A stretch of 64,000 nucleotides of DNA from Selaginella moellendorffii (lineage: Eukaryota; Streptophyta; Lycopodiopsida; Selaginellales; Selaginellaceae), in contig NW_003314267.1 of the NCBI RefSeq assembly GCF_000143415.4, positions 3,617,138 through 3,681,137 on the forward strand, given 5' to 3'. This document shows, one piece after another, positions 10,586 through 20,957 of the stretch. The notes under the pieces are model-generated. The model had not been told where the DNA came from, did no database searches, and saw only the letters and a program-made list of their open reading frames with translations. Numbering within the stretch: the stretch's first letter is position 1; every line of letters begins with the position of its first letter. The position numbers and the translations under genes are program-made.

Positions 10586-12029
10586 TTATTTTAGTGACAA
10601 GATAAAATTTTCCAGATTTTTGTATGAAGAGCCTCCCACACACACTGCTTTTCTAGCTTCTTCACTCAGCTTCTTTGCATTACTCCTCATGTATTGCGCA
10701 ATACCATTGTCATCTTCCATCAATTTCTTCACCACCTTTTGAAATTCATCCCTCACCACAAGCTTCCCAGATCCCACATTGGAAAATCGCAATCCAATCT
10801 TCCAATCTTCCACCACCAACTTGCAATTCAGATTTTGCTCCGCAACGCAAGGATGGCAGATCATAGGCACACCAGCAGCCATGCTTTCCAGCACAGAATT
10901 CCATCCACAGTGAGTGAAAAATCCCCCAATAGAAGCATGCTGGAGAACTTCTCGCTGGGGAGCCCAAGTTATAACTCGCCCAAAACTTCTTACTCTCTCT
11001 TTGAGCGGTTCCAGAAACTCGGGCTCCATACCCGGCACAGACTTTGGACGAATCCCCCATAGAAATGGCCTCTGGAGCTCTTCCAGCCCTGCCGCTATCT
11101 CTTTAGCTTGTTCCAAGCTCAGGGTGGCGATGCTACCAAGAGCTATGTAGAGCACGGATCTTTCTTCTTGCTCGTTGAGCCATGCTAAGCACTCGTTGTC
11201 TTCCTTCCAGAGGCTTGCATTTTTCATGGATGGTGAAGATAGAAACGCGGGACCTATAGGTATTATCCTTGGGATGTAATCTCTCACGGCCTCAAGCGCG
11301 CCACCTTCGAGCTCCTCGAAAGTGTTGGCCAGGAACCAAGAATTCTGGGGGATGTTTTTTAGCCTCTCGTACCTGCGAGCGAAACTTGGATCATCCCTGA
11401 AAGCAAAAACCCGGGGAAGACTCCACACAGGCAATGGTGACAAGCCACGCACGTACTCGATGGATTTGTCCATAGAGAAATCTGGAAGAAACCATGGAAA
11501 AGAAAATAAGTAAGGAACCATGGTTGATAATCATACCTTCGACGGGTATGTCTCCTCTCTCCAAGAGCAAGGGAATGGAAAAATCCAGAAGAACACAAGC
11601 AGCACTCGTAGGCCAGAAGTAAACGCTTGGAACTCCGATTCTGGCCGCCAGATCTCTCATCCAGGGGAACAACTCGGAGACGATGCACGAAACAGGGGGG
11701 CCCTTGGCGATGATCTTCTCTCGTAGCAGCCTCTCCACTGGCGCTTCCATGTCGAGAATAGCCCGGTAGAAGATCTGGCGATTCTCGAGCTGGGTCAAGT
11801 CGAGGCCGTGGTGACCCGCCTCCAGCCCGGGGAAGGTCTCGAAGCGAATGCCCTCGACGCCATCTCCCAGCATTTCCTTGATGCTGTCTTGATTGGCCTC
11901 CGTGTTGATGAAAGTGATGAGGATGGATCCATGAGAAGCGAGTGCTTGGCAGAGATGCAAGAGTGGAGAGATGTGGCCTTGAACTGGGAGAGGAACGGCG
12001 ACAACATGAGGTGTGATCTTGGAACCCAT
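10586..12029 (-). CDS. UDP-glycosyltransferase (UGT6) with Asp-to-Glu change at the catalytic dyad
   Basis: Exons 12029-11537 and 11481-10586; intron 11536-11482 (55 bp, phase 1). 462 residues. It is convergent with UGT5, 34 bp apart. The catalytic His is present in VQGHISP. Where paralogues have VSDMFFPW, this gene reads VSELFPW, one residue shorter and with Glu in place of Asp. In family structures this Asp tunes the His, so activity may be altered. The PSPG box has WAPQR, HCGWNS and VAEQ. A GA dinucleotide repeat lies about 30 bp upstream of the start, probably in the leader. Confidence 0.91.
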
Positions 12030-12056
12030 TATACGCGTGCTTATCTCGTCTTTCCA

Positions 12057-12058
<2 letters not shown>

Positions 12059-12097
<39 letters not shown>
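12059..12097. repeat. GA/CT dinucleotide repeat in the UGT6 leader
   Basis: About 18 uninterrupted AG units end roughly 30 bp upstream of the UGT6 start (minus strand). GAGA tracts near plant starts can bind BPC-type proteins; whether this one does is unknown. Degenerate shorter copies follow UGT8 and UGT9 at about 14883 and 17637, because the tandem unit includes this junction. Confidence 0.75.
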
Positions 12098-12100
<3 letters not shown>

Positions 12101-12148
12101 ATATCGAGGGTAGTATATTCTTGAATAGAGTTGACTTTGGATCAAAGT

Positions 12149-13688
12149 TTAGGAAGTTTTCACTGCTTGAGCAAATCTCTCCAGGTTTTCATACGAGGAG
12201 CCACCTCTAGACACTGCTCTACGAGCCTCCTCGCTCAGCTTCTTGACGTTAATCCTCAAATGCTCACTGTCAGCACCCATGAATCGCTCCACCACCTCCA
12301 CAAACTCGTCCCTCGCTACCACCACCTCCACAAACTCATCCCTCGCTACCACCACCTCGTAAGGATCCGGCATGGCCACGCGCGAGAACTTGAGACCGAT
12401 CTTCCAGTCCTCCACTATTAGCTTGCAGTTTAGATTCTGCTCCGCGACGCACGGCCAGCAAAGGATGGGCACCGCGGATGCTACGCTCTCGAGGATGGAG
12501 TTCCAGCCGCAGTGACTGAGAAATCCAGCGGTGGAAGGGTGGCGGAGGATGTCCACCTGAGGAGCCCAGCTCACAACCAGTCCAAAGCTCCTCACGGTCT
12601 CCTTGAAACGCTCCAGGAACTCGGGCTCCATACCGGCGACCGACTTGGGTCGGATGGCCCAGATAAACGGACGCTGGAGAAGCGTCAGTCCCTCGGAGAA
12701 CTCCTTGAACTGATCGAAGCTGAGAGTCGCGATGCTGCCCAAGGAAATGTAGAGAACCGAGCCGGGACTTTGCTTGCCGAGCCAGGATAAACTCTCGGTG
12801 TCTTCCGTCCACAAGCTTGCATTGCTGGAGCCGGGGACCATGGTGGAAAGAGGACCCACTGCGATTGCTTTGGGAGAGATGTCTCGGAAAGCTTGGAAGG
12901 TGGCACTGCCCTCGAGTTCTTCGAACGAGTTGATCAAAACCCATGACGTTGTGGCGAGGCTCTTGGCTCTAGCGCATCTGCGAGCGAATCCCGGCTCGTC
13001 GTCACTGGCAGAAAAGTCGCCCGGGAGGCTCCACATTGGTAGTGGTGACAAGCCGTCTACGTAAGTTATGCGCTTCTCAATGGAACGATCTGGTGGAACA
13101 CGTATATGGACGTCAGTGCTTCTCGAAAGAAGGAAAAATAAAAAAGAAGAAAGAAGCTTTACCTTGGACTGGAATGTCTCCCTTCTCCAGCATTTGGGGA
13201 AACGAGTTGTAGAGCAAAATGGAAGAAGCACTGGCGACCCAGAACTTGACCTCTGGGATTCCGATCCTTCTGGGTACTTCCGTGGACCACGGGAACAACA
13301 TATCCGAGATGAAGCATGAGACCGGAGGAACGAGATCATCGTCTCTGGCCATGCTCCTGATGAGCAAGCTCTCCACTGGACCCTGCATCGCCATCAATGC
13401 CTCGGAGAACATTGGCCGCGTCTCCGGGGCCGTGAAGTCGGCCTCGCTCGTTTGGACCCCGGGGACCGTCTCGAAACGAATGCTGCCACCATAGCCAAAG
13501 CTCTCCTCCTGTGAAACGATGTCCTTCAGGTCCCTGTGGTTGCCCTCCGTGTTGATGAAAGTTATGACGAAGCCTCGCGAGGCCAGAGCTCTGGAGAGAT
13601 GGAGGAATGGAGTGATGTGGCCTAGAGTTGGAATGGGAAGAACCGCTGCGTGAGGAGCGAGCCCCTCGGCACCAGTAGAAGAACTCAT
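12149..13688 (-). CDS. UDP-glycosyltransferase (UGT7) with 30-bp internal duplication
   Basis: Exons 13688-13163 and 13089-12149; intron 13162-13090 (73 bp, phase 1). 488 residues. The ATG at 13688 (MSSSTGAEGL) matches the start of paralogues; an upstream in-frame TTG is not a start. Motifs: TLGHITP, ISDMLFPW, WAPQV, SHCGWNS, VAEQ. Near residue 430 the ten residues VVVARDEFVE occur twice in a row, from a 30-bp tandem duplication at about 12291-12350 whose two copies differ by one base. The extra ten residues lie outside the PSPG box, near the C-terminus, and keep the frame. It is the most diverged of the UGT7/8/9 trio. Confidence 0.92.
12291..12350. repeat. 30-bp tandem duplication inside UGT7
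   Basis: Two adjacent 30-bp units encode VVVARDEFVE on the minus strand; the units differ by a G/A change. UGT5, UGT8 and UGT9 have one unit. Confidence 0.85.
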
Positions 13689-14039
13689 TGACGAAGAACA
13701 AAGAAAATTCAAGCTTACTTCGTGAGTGCTGTGGAAGGGTTTCTCACATTACGTTTTCTGGATCGCTCCAAGGCTGAGCTTAAGAATCAGTGCGTTTTGC
13801 AAAGGTTTTAATCTAGTGGTCTCCACAGTTCTAATCTCCTTATTGCACGTGGTGGTTCAGGAATTTAATACTCCTCTTGATTACTCCCTCAAGCCATCTA
13901 TTTCTTTGGGAAGGAAAATAACACTTCCACCAACCTATACACTTTCAAGCATCATCTTTATGTGCTCTTGGTGGTTGGTCTGTCTGTGCATTGGCCCCGC
14001 CCTCATGCCCGATGATCCTCCTGCCACCAGCTGCGGCAT

Positions 14040-14545
14040 TGGATATAAATTACCTTATGAAACTTGACAAACTTGTCCGAACTTTCATATGAAGATCTTG
14101 ACTTCTTTCACTGTTGCTCCCTGAGCAGCCTCGCTGAGCTCCTTCACATTACATCTAAAGGAATCGCCATTCTCAGCTCCCATGAGCTGCTCCACCACCT
14201 CCGCAAACTCGTCCCCGCCACCACCTTGCGAGGATCTCTCATGGGCGAGAACTTAAGATCGATCTTCCAGTCTTCCACTATAAGCTTGCAGTTGAGATTC
14301 TGCTCGGCAACTCATGGCCAGCAAAGGATTGGCACCGCTGAAGATACGCTCTCGCAGCCTGTGGAAGGATGCTGGAGGATTTCCAATTGAGGAGCCCAGC
14401 TCACAACCAGTCCAAAGCTGATCACTTGCAAGGAGAGCCTTGAAAGCCTCCAGGAACTCGGGCTCTATGCCAGGGACCAACTTGAGACAAATGGCCATTA
14501 TAACTGGCCTCTAGAGCTCTTCCAATCTTGCTAGTATTTCTTTAA
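14040..14545 (-). pseudogene. UGT relic A: 3' part of a UGT10-like gene with PSPG core deleted
   Basis: This stretch aligns over about 500 bp with the 3' end of UGT10 (19375-19913), including the C-terminal coding part and the following bases. Frames are broken by small indels. At about 14354 a deletion of roughly 35 bp removes the codons for HCGWNS, so no donor-binding site can be made. The similarity stops abruptly at about 14545, inside the segment matching the middle of exon 2; the 5' half of the gene is missing. It lies upstream of UGT7 in the position UGT10 holds relative to UGT9. Confidence 0.85.
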
Positions 14546-14954
14546 GCTGTTCCTTGCTCTTTAGTTTTTTTCATTTTTTGTTTTCCATTTTTTAGTGTTT
14601 AATTCTTTTATCGTGGTTCCCCTTTGACTCCAGAACTTTACACTCTCTTTCTTCTTATTATTTTTTCTTTGTTTTTCTTTAGTTTCTTCTCCTCGCATCA
14701 GTTTCTGACATAAGGCATCGCCTTGGAGTCTACACTAGCACATTGGCCATGGGTTCTTGCACGGGACAAAGTCCAGCACATTCCCTCATGGTTGCGTGTT
14801 TTGGAGATAGCATCCCCCAAAGGATGAAAGTGAGAGCTTGGCAGAGATGCAAGAGTGGAGAGATGTGGCCTTGAGCTGGGAGGGAGAGAGAAAGAGTAAT
14901 ATATTCTTGAATAGAGTAGATGCTTTGAAGTTTTCTCTTAGCTTGGATTGAAGT
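14546..14954. other. Spacer with an N-terminal UGT6-like stub
   Basis: 14546-14836 is T-rich on the plus strand and not recognised. 14837-14882 matches the UGT6 segment encoding the GHISPLLHLCQ region on the minus strand, and 14883-14954 resembles the UGT6 leader and UGT7 3' flank (GA-rich run, then TATATTCTTGAATAGAG). It marks the junction of the tandem unit, where a truncated UGT6-like gene was left behind. Confidence 0.6.
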
Positions 14955-16448
14955 TCAGGAAATTTTCACTGCTTGACCAAATCTCTCCAGGTTTTCATAC
15001 GAGGAGCCACCTCTAGACACTGCTCTGCGAGCCTCCTCGCTCAGCTTCTTCACGTTAATCCTCAAATGCTCACTGTCAGTTCCCATGAATCGCTCCACCA
15101 CCTCCACAAACTCGTCCCTCGCCATCACCTCGGGAGGATCCGGCATGGTCACGCACGAGAACTTGAGACCGATCTTCCAGTCCTCCACTATCAACTTGCA
15201 GTTTAGATTCTGCTCGGCGACGCACGGCCAGCAAAGAATGGGCACCGCGGATGCTACGCTCTCGAGGATGGAGTTCCAGCCGCAGTGACTGAGAAATCCA
15301 GCGGTGGAAGGGTGGCGGAGGATGTCCACCTGAGGAGCCCAGCTCACAACCAGTCCAAAGCTCCTCACGGTCTCCTTGAAACGCTCCAGGAACTCGGGCT
15401 CCATGCCGTTGACCGACTTGGGTCGGATGGCCCAGATAAACGGACGCTGGAGAAGCCTCAGTCCCTCGGAGAACTCCTTGAACTGATCGAAGCTGAGAGT
15501 CGCGATGCTGCCCAAGGAAATGTAGAGAACCGAGCCGGGACTTTGCTTGCCGAGCCAGGATAAACTCTCGGTGTCTTCCTTCCACAAGCTTGCCTTGTTA
15601 GAGCCGGGGACCATGGTGAAAACAGGACCCACTGCGATTGCTTTGGGAGAGATGTCTCGGAGGGCTTGGAAGGTGGCACTGCCCTCGAGTTCTTCGAACG
15701 AGTTGATCAAAACCCACGACGTTGTGGCGAAGCTCTTGGCTCTAGCGTATCTGCGAGCGAATCCTGATTCGTCAATGGTAGAAAGGTCGCACGGGAGGCC
15801 CCAGATTGGCAGTGGTGACAAGCCGTCTACGTAAGTGATGTACTTTTCAATGGAACGATCTGGCGGAACGCGTTAGTGCTTCTCGAAAGAAGGACAAATA
15901 AAAAAGAAGAAAGAAGCCTTACCTTGGACTGGAACGTCTCCCTTCTCCAGCATTCGCGGAAACGAGCAATCGAGCAAAACGCAAGAGGCACTGGCGGTCC
16001 AGAACTTGACCTCTGGGATTCCGGTCCTTCTTGCTACTTCCGCGGACCACGGAAGCAACATATCCGAGATGAAGCACGAGACCGGAGGAACGAGATCATC
16101 GTCTCTGGCCATGCTCCTGATGAGCAAGCTCTCCACTGGACCCTGCATCGCCATCACCGCCTCGAAGAAGATTTGCCGCGTCTCCGGGGCCGTGAAGTCG
16201 GCCTCGCTCGCTTGGATCCCGGGGACCGTCTCGAAACGAATGCCGCCGCCATAGCCAAAGCTCTCCTCCTGCGAAACGACGTCCTTCAAGTCCCTGTGGT
16301 TGCCCTCCGTGTTGATGAAAGTTATGACGAAGCCTCGCGAGGCCAGAGTTCTGGAGAGATGGAGGAATGGAGTGATGTGGCCTAGAGTTGGAATGGGAAG
16401 AACCGCTGCGTGAGGAGCGAGCCCCTCGGCACCAGTAGAAGAACCCAT
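14955..16448 (-). CDS. UDP-glycosyltransferase (UGT8), probable chimera of UGT7- and UGT9-type units
   Basis: Exons 16448-15923 and 15859-14955; intron 15922-15860 (63 bp, phase 1). 476 residues. From about residue 46 to the end it is almost identical to UGT9. In the first 45 residues it instead shares the UGT7 changes TLGHITPFLH and TEGNH, where UGT9 has TQGHITPLLH and TEANH. Its upstream DNA (relic B) also matches that of UGT7 (relic A). The simplest reading is unequal crossing over within exon 1. Motifs: ISDMLLPW, WAPQV, SHCGWNS, VAEQ, all intact. The ATG at 16448 gives MGSSTGAEGL as in UGT5. Confidence 0.92.
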
Positions 16449-16804
16449 TGACGAAGAACAAAGAAAATTCAAGCTTACTTCGTGAGTGCTGTGGAAGGGT
16501 TTCTCACATTACCTTTTCTGGATAAGCTTGAAATCGCTCCAAGGCCGAGCTTAAGAATCAGTGCGTTTTGCAAAAGGTTTTAATCTAGTGTTCTCCACAC
16601 TTCTAATCTCCTTATTGCACGCGGTGGTTCAGGAATTTAATACTCCTCTTGATTACTCCCTCAAGCCATCTATTTCTTTGGGAAGGAAAATAACACTTCC
16701 ACCAACCTATACACTTTCAAGTATCATCTTTATGTGCTCTTGGTCTGTCTGTGCATTGGCCCCGTCCTCATACCCGATGATCGTCCTGCCACCAGCTGCG
16801 GCAT

Positions 16805-17310
16805 TGGATATAAATTACCTTATGAAGCTTGACGAACTTGTCCAAACTTTCATATGAAGATCCTGCCTTCTTTCACTGTTGCTCCCTGAGCAGCCTCGCT
16901 GAGCTCCTTCACATTACATCTAAAGGAATCGCCATTCTCAGCTCCCATGAGCTGCTCCACCACCTCCGCAAACTCGTCCCCGCCACCACCTTGCGAGGAT
17001 CTCTCATGGGCGAGAACTTAAGATCGATCTTCCAGTCTTCCACTATAAGCTTGCAGTTGAGATTCTGCTCGGCAACTCATTGCCAGCAAAGGATTGACAC
17101 TGCTGAAGATACACTCTCGCAGCCTGTGGAAGGATGCTGGAGGATTTCCAATTGAGGAGCCCAGCTCACAACCAGTCCAAAGCTGATCACTTGCAAGGAG
17201 AGCCTTGAAAGCCTCCAGGAACTCGGGCTCTATGCCAGGGACCAACTTGAGACAAATGGCCATTATAACTGGCCTCTAGAACTCTTCCAATCTTGCTAGT
17301 ATTTCTTTAA
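16805..17310 (-). pseudogene. UGT relic B: near-identical copy of relic A
   Basis: Same truncated UGT10-like 3' end, with the same loss of the HCGWNS codons (junction at about 17118) and the same 5' breakpoint as relic A, so both descend from one already broken copy. It differs from A by scattered substitutions (for example GGCCAGCAAAGG against TGCCAGCAAAGG). It lies directly upstream of UGT8. Confidence 0.85.
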
Positions 17311-17708
17311 GCTGTTCCTTGCTCTTTAGTTTTTTTCATTTTTTGTTTTTCCATTTTTTAGTGTTTAATTCTTTTATCGTGGTTCCCCACTTTACACTCT
17401 CTTTCTTCTTATTATTTTTTCTTTGTTTTTCTTTAGTTTCTTCTCCTCGCATCAGTTTCTGACATAAGGCATCGCCTTGGAGTCTACACTAGCACATTGG
17501 CCATGGGTTCTTGCACGTGACAAAGTCCAGCACATTCCCTCATGGTTGCGTGTTTTGGAGATAGCATCCCCCAAAGGATGAAAGTGAGAGCTTGGCAGAG
17601 ATGCAAGAGTGGAGAGATGTGGCCTTGAGCTGGGAGAGAGAGAGAAAGAGTAATATATTCTTGAATAGAGTAGATGCTTTGAAGTTTTCTCTTAGCTTGG
17701 ATTGAAGT
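17311..17708. other. Spacer copy with UGT6-like stub
   Basis: Repeats the 14546-14954 spacer nearly base for base, with about 15 bp missing near 17385. The UGT6-like stub is at 17591-17637. No gene. Confidence 0.6.
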
Positions 17709-19202
17709 TCAGGAAATTTTCACTGCTTGACCAAATCTCTCCAGGTTTTCATACGAGGAGCCACCTCTAGACACTGCTCTGCGAGCCTCCTCGCTCAGCT
17801 TCTTCACGTTAATCCTCAAATGCTCACTGTCAGTTCCCATGAATCGCTCCACCACCTCCACAAACTCGTCCCTCGCCATCACCTCGGGAGGATCCGGCAT
17901 GGTCACGCACGAGAACTTGAGACCGATCTTCCAGTCCTCCACTATCAACTTGCAGTTTAGATTCTGCTCGGCGACGCACGGCCAGCAAAGCATGGGCACC
18001 GCGGATGCTACGCTCTCGAGGATGGAGTTCCAGCCGCAGTGACTGAGAAATCCAGCGGTGGAAGGGTGGCGGAGGATGTCCACCTGAGGAGCCCAGCTCA
18101 CAACCAGTCCAAAGCTCCTCACGGTCTCCTTGAAACGCTCCAGGAACTCGGGCTCCATGCCGTTGACCGACTTGGGTCGGATGGCCCAGATAAACGGACG
18201 CTGGAGAAGCCTCAGTCCCTCGGAGAACTCCTTGAACTGATCGAAGCTGAGAGTCGCGATGCTGCCCAAGGAAATGTAGAGAACCGAGCCGGGACTTTGC
18301 TTGCCGAGCCAGGATAAACTCTCGGTGTCTTCCTTCCACAAGCTTGCCTTGTTAGAGCCGGGGACCATGGTGAAAACAGGACCCACTGCGATTGCTTTGG
18401 GAGAGATGTCTCGGAGGGCTTGGAAGGTGGCACTGCCCTCGAGTTCTTCGAACGAGTTGATCAAAACCCACGACGTTGTGGCGAAGCTCTTGGCTCTAGC
18501 GTATCTGCGAGCGAATCCTGATTCGTCAATGGCAGAAAGGTCGCGCGGGAGGCCCCAGATTGGCAGTGGTGACAAGCCGTCTACGTAAGTGATGTACTTT
18601 TCAATGGAACGATCTGGCGGAACACGTTAGTGCTTCTCGAAAGAAGGACAAATAAAAAAGAAGAAAGAAGCCTTACCTTGGACTGGAACGTCTCCCTTCT
18701 CCAGCATTCGCGGAAACGAGCAATCGAGCAAAACGCAAGAGGCACTGGCGGTATAGAACTTGACCTCTGGGATTCCGGTCCTTCTTGCTACTTCCGCGGA
18801 CCACGGGAGCAACATATCCGAGATGAAGCACGAGACCGGAGGAACGAGATCATCGTCTCTGGCCATGCTCCTGATGAGCAAGCTCTCCACTGGACCCTGC
18901 ATCGCCATCACCGCCTCGAAGAAGATTTGCCGCGTCTCCGGGGCCGTGAAGTCGGCCTCGCTCGCTTGGATCCCGGGGACCGTCTCGAAACGAATGCCGC
19001 CGCCATAGCCAAAGCTCTCCTCCTGCGAAACGACGTCCTTCAAGTCCCTGTGGTTGGCCTCCGTGTTGATAAAAGTTATGACGAAGCCTCGCGACGCCAG
19101 CGCTCTGGAGAGATGGAGGAGTGGAGTGATGTGGCCTTGGGTTGGAATGGGAAGAACCGCTGCGTGAGGAGCGAGCCCCTCGGCACCACTAGAAGAACCC
19201 AT
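17709..19202 (-). CDS. UDP-glycosyltransferase (UGT9)
   Basis: Exons 19202-18677 and 18613-17709; intron 18676-18614 (63 bp, phase 1). 476 residues. The second exon differs from UGT8 by only about three residues (PRDLSA for PCDLST, PMLCW for PILCW), so the duplication is recent. The N-terminus keeps TQGHITPLLH and TEANH as in UGT5. One unusual change is KFYTASAS where relatives have KFWTASAS. Catalytic His, Asp and the full PSPG box are intact. It is followed upstream by the complete UGT10, so this UGT9-UGT10 pair looks like the unbroken form of the tandem unit. Confidence 0.93.
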
Positions 19203-19381
19203 TGAACGAAGAAAAAAGCAAATTCAAGCTTACTTCTTGAGTGCTCTGGAAGGAAGGGACTATGCTGCCGTTTCTCACATTACCTCTTCTGGATTAGCTC
19301 TTACTTCAACATTACGCCACCTATACACTGTCAAATGTCATCTTTATGTCACGAATGGATATAGAATTTCCAAACCATATC

Positions 19382-20832
19382 TTATAAAACTTCCACAGCT
19401 TTGACGAACTTGTCCAAACTTTCATATGACGATCCTCCTTTCACTGCTGCTCGCTGAGCCGCCTTGCTGAGCTCCTTCACATTACGTCTAAAGGAATCGC
19501 CACTCTCGGCTCCCATGAGTTGCTCCACCACCTCCACAAACTCGTCCCTGGCCACCACCTTGCGAGGATCTCTCACGCGCGAGAACTTAAGACCGATCTT
19601 CCAGTCCTCCACTATAAGCTTGCAGTTGAGATTCTGCTCGGCAACGCACGGCCAGCAAAGGATTGGCACCGCCGAAGATACGCTCTCGAGAATAGAGTTC
19701 CAGCCGCAGTGACTCAAGTATCCACCTGTTGAAGGATGCCGGAGGATTTTCAGCTGAGGAGCCCAGCTCACAACCAGTCCAAAGCTGATCACTCTCTCCT
19801 TGAAAGCCTCCAGGAACTCGGGCTCCATGCCTGGGACCGACTTGGGACGAATGGCTAATATAAACGGCCTCTGGAGCTCCTCCAATCCTGCTAGTATTTC
19901 TTTAAGCTGTTCCAAGTCGAGCGTCCCGAGGCTGCCGAAGGATATGTAGAGAACCGACTGTGGCTTCTGCTCGTTGAGCCATGTCAGGCATTCTGTGTCT
20001 TCCTTCCAGAGGCTCGCGTTGTCTGCTAGCGAAGAAAGGAACACTGGTCCCACAGCTACAGTGTTTGGATTGATCTCTCTCAGCGCCTGGAATGCACCAC
20101 TGCCCTCGAGTTCCTCGAAAGAGTTTACCAAAACCCCCGACACTGTCGCGACGTGGTTTATTCTGTTGTACCTGCGAGTAAAACCAGGATCGTCGCTGAA
20201 AGATAGTTCGCAAGGAAGGCCCCATAGCGGCAGTGGAGACAAGCCACGGACATACGTGATTGACTTGTCGATCGAGAGATCTGGAACTCAAAGTTAGAAT
20301 CAGATACAACTCATAAAAAAGATGAAAGTTTTTTACCTCTGACAGGTATGTCTCCCTTCTCGAACATCTGAGGAACGGAGCACTCGAGCAGAATACAAGA
20401 GGCACTTGCGCACCAGAAGATAAAACTTGGAACTCCAATTCTCCTGGCAACATCTTCCGGCCACCTGAAGAGCATGTCGGAGATCAAGCACGATATTGGG
20501 GGATCTGCGCTGACTAGCTTGTCCTTGAGCAGCTTCTCGACTGGCCCTTCCATGTTGATCAAGCCTTGAGTGAAGATGAGCCGGCCTTCGTCATGAGATA
20601 AGTCAATACCAGTTCCTTGGATGCCCGGAACGGTCTCAAAACGAATGTCTAGGCCATGGCCGTCCTCCAAGGTGTTCTTCATACACTCCTGATTGGCCTC
20701 TGTGTTGATAAAAGTAATGACGAAGCCTCTCGAGGCGAGAGCTTGGGAGAGATGCATGAGTGGAGATACATGACCTTGTGTTGGAAGAGGAATTACGAAG
20801 ACGTGAGGAACGCTCTCACGGCTGGAAGCCAT
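19382..20832 (-). CDS. UDP-glycosyltransferase (UGT10), intact parent type of relics A and B
   Basis: Exons 20832-20337 and 20280-19382; intron 20336-20281 (56 bp, phase 1). 464 residues. The ATG at 20832 (MASSRES) is preferred over an upstream in-frame non-ATG codon that would add 43 hydrophobic residues. Motifs: TQGHVSP, ISDMLFRW, WAPQLKIL, SHCGWNS, VAEQ. The 3' 500 bp is the homologue of relics A and B. Expression and acceptor are unknown. The XDH gene ends about 125 bp upstream on the same strand. Confidence 0.92.
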
Positions 20833-20957
20833 CCAAAGTATGAGGCAACTGATGAAGAGAAGAACAGTGTCTTGAAAGAGATCCAAAGACGACAATATGT
20901 AAATAAAGATGTGGGGTGCCTCTAGTATAATTTCTGTACAGAAAGTTAGCAGGAGAA

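Noticed and set aside
13089-13712. Starts of UGT7 and UGT8 eight residues upstream of the chosen ATG
   Set aside because: The upstream codons at 13712 and 16472 are TTG, not ATG; paralogues start at the chosen position.
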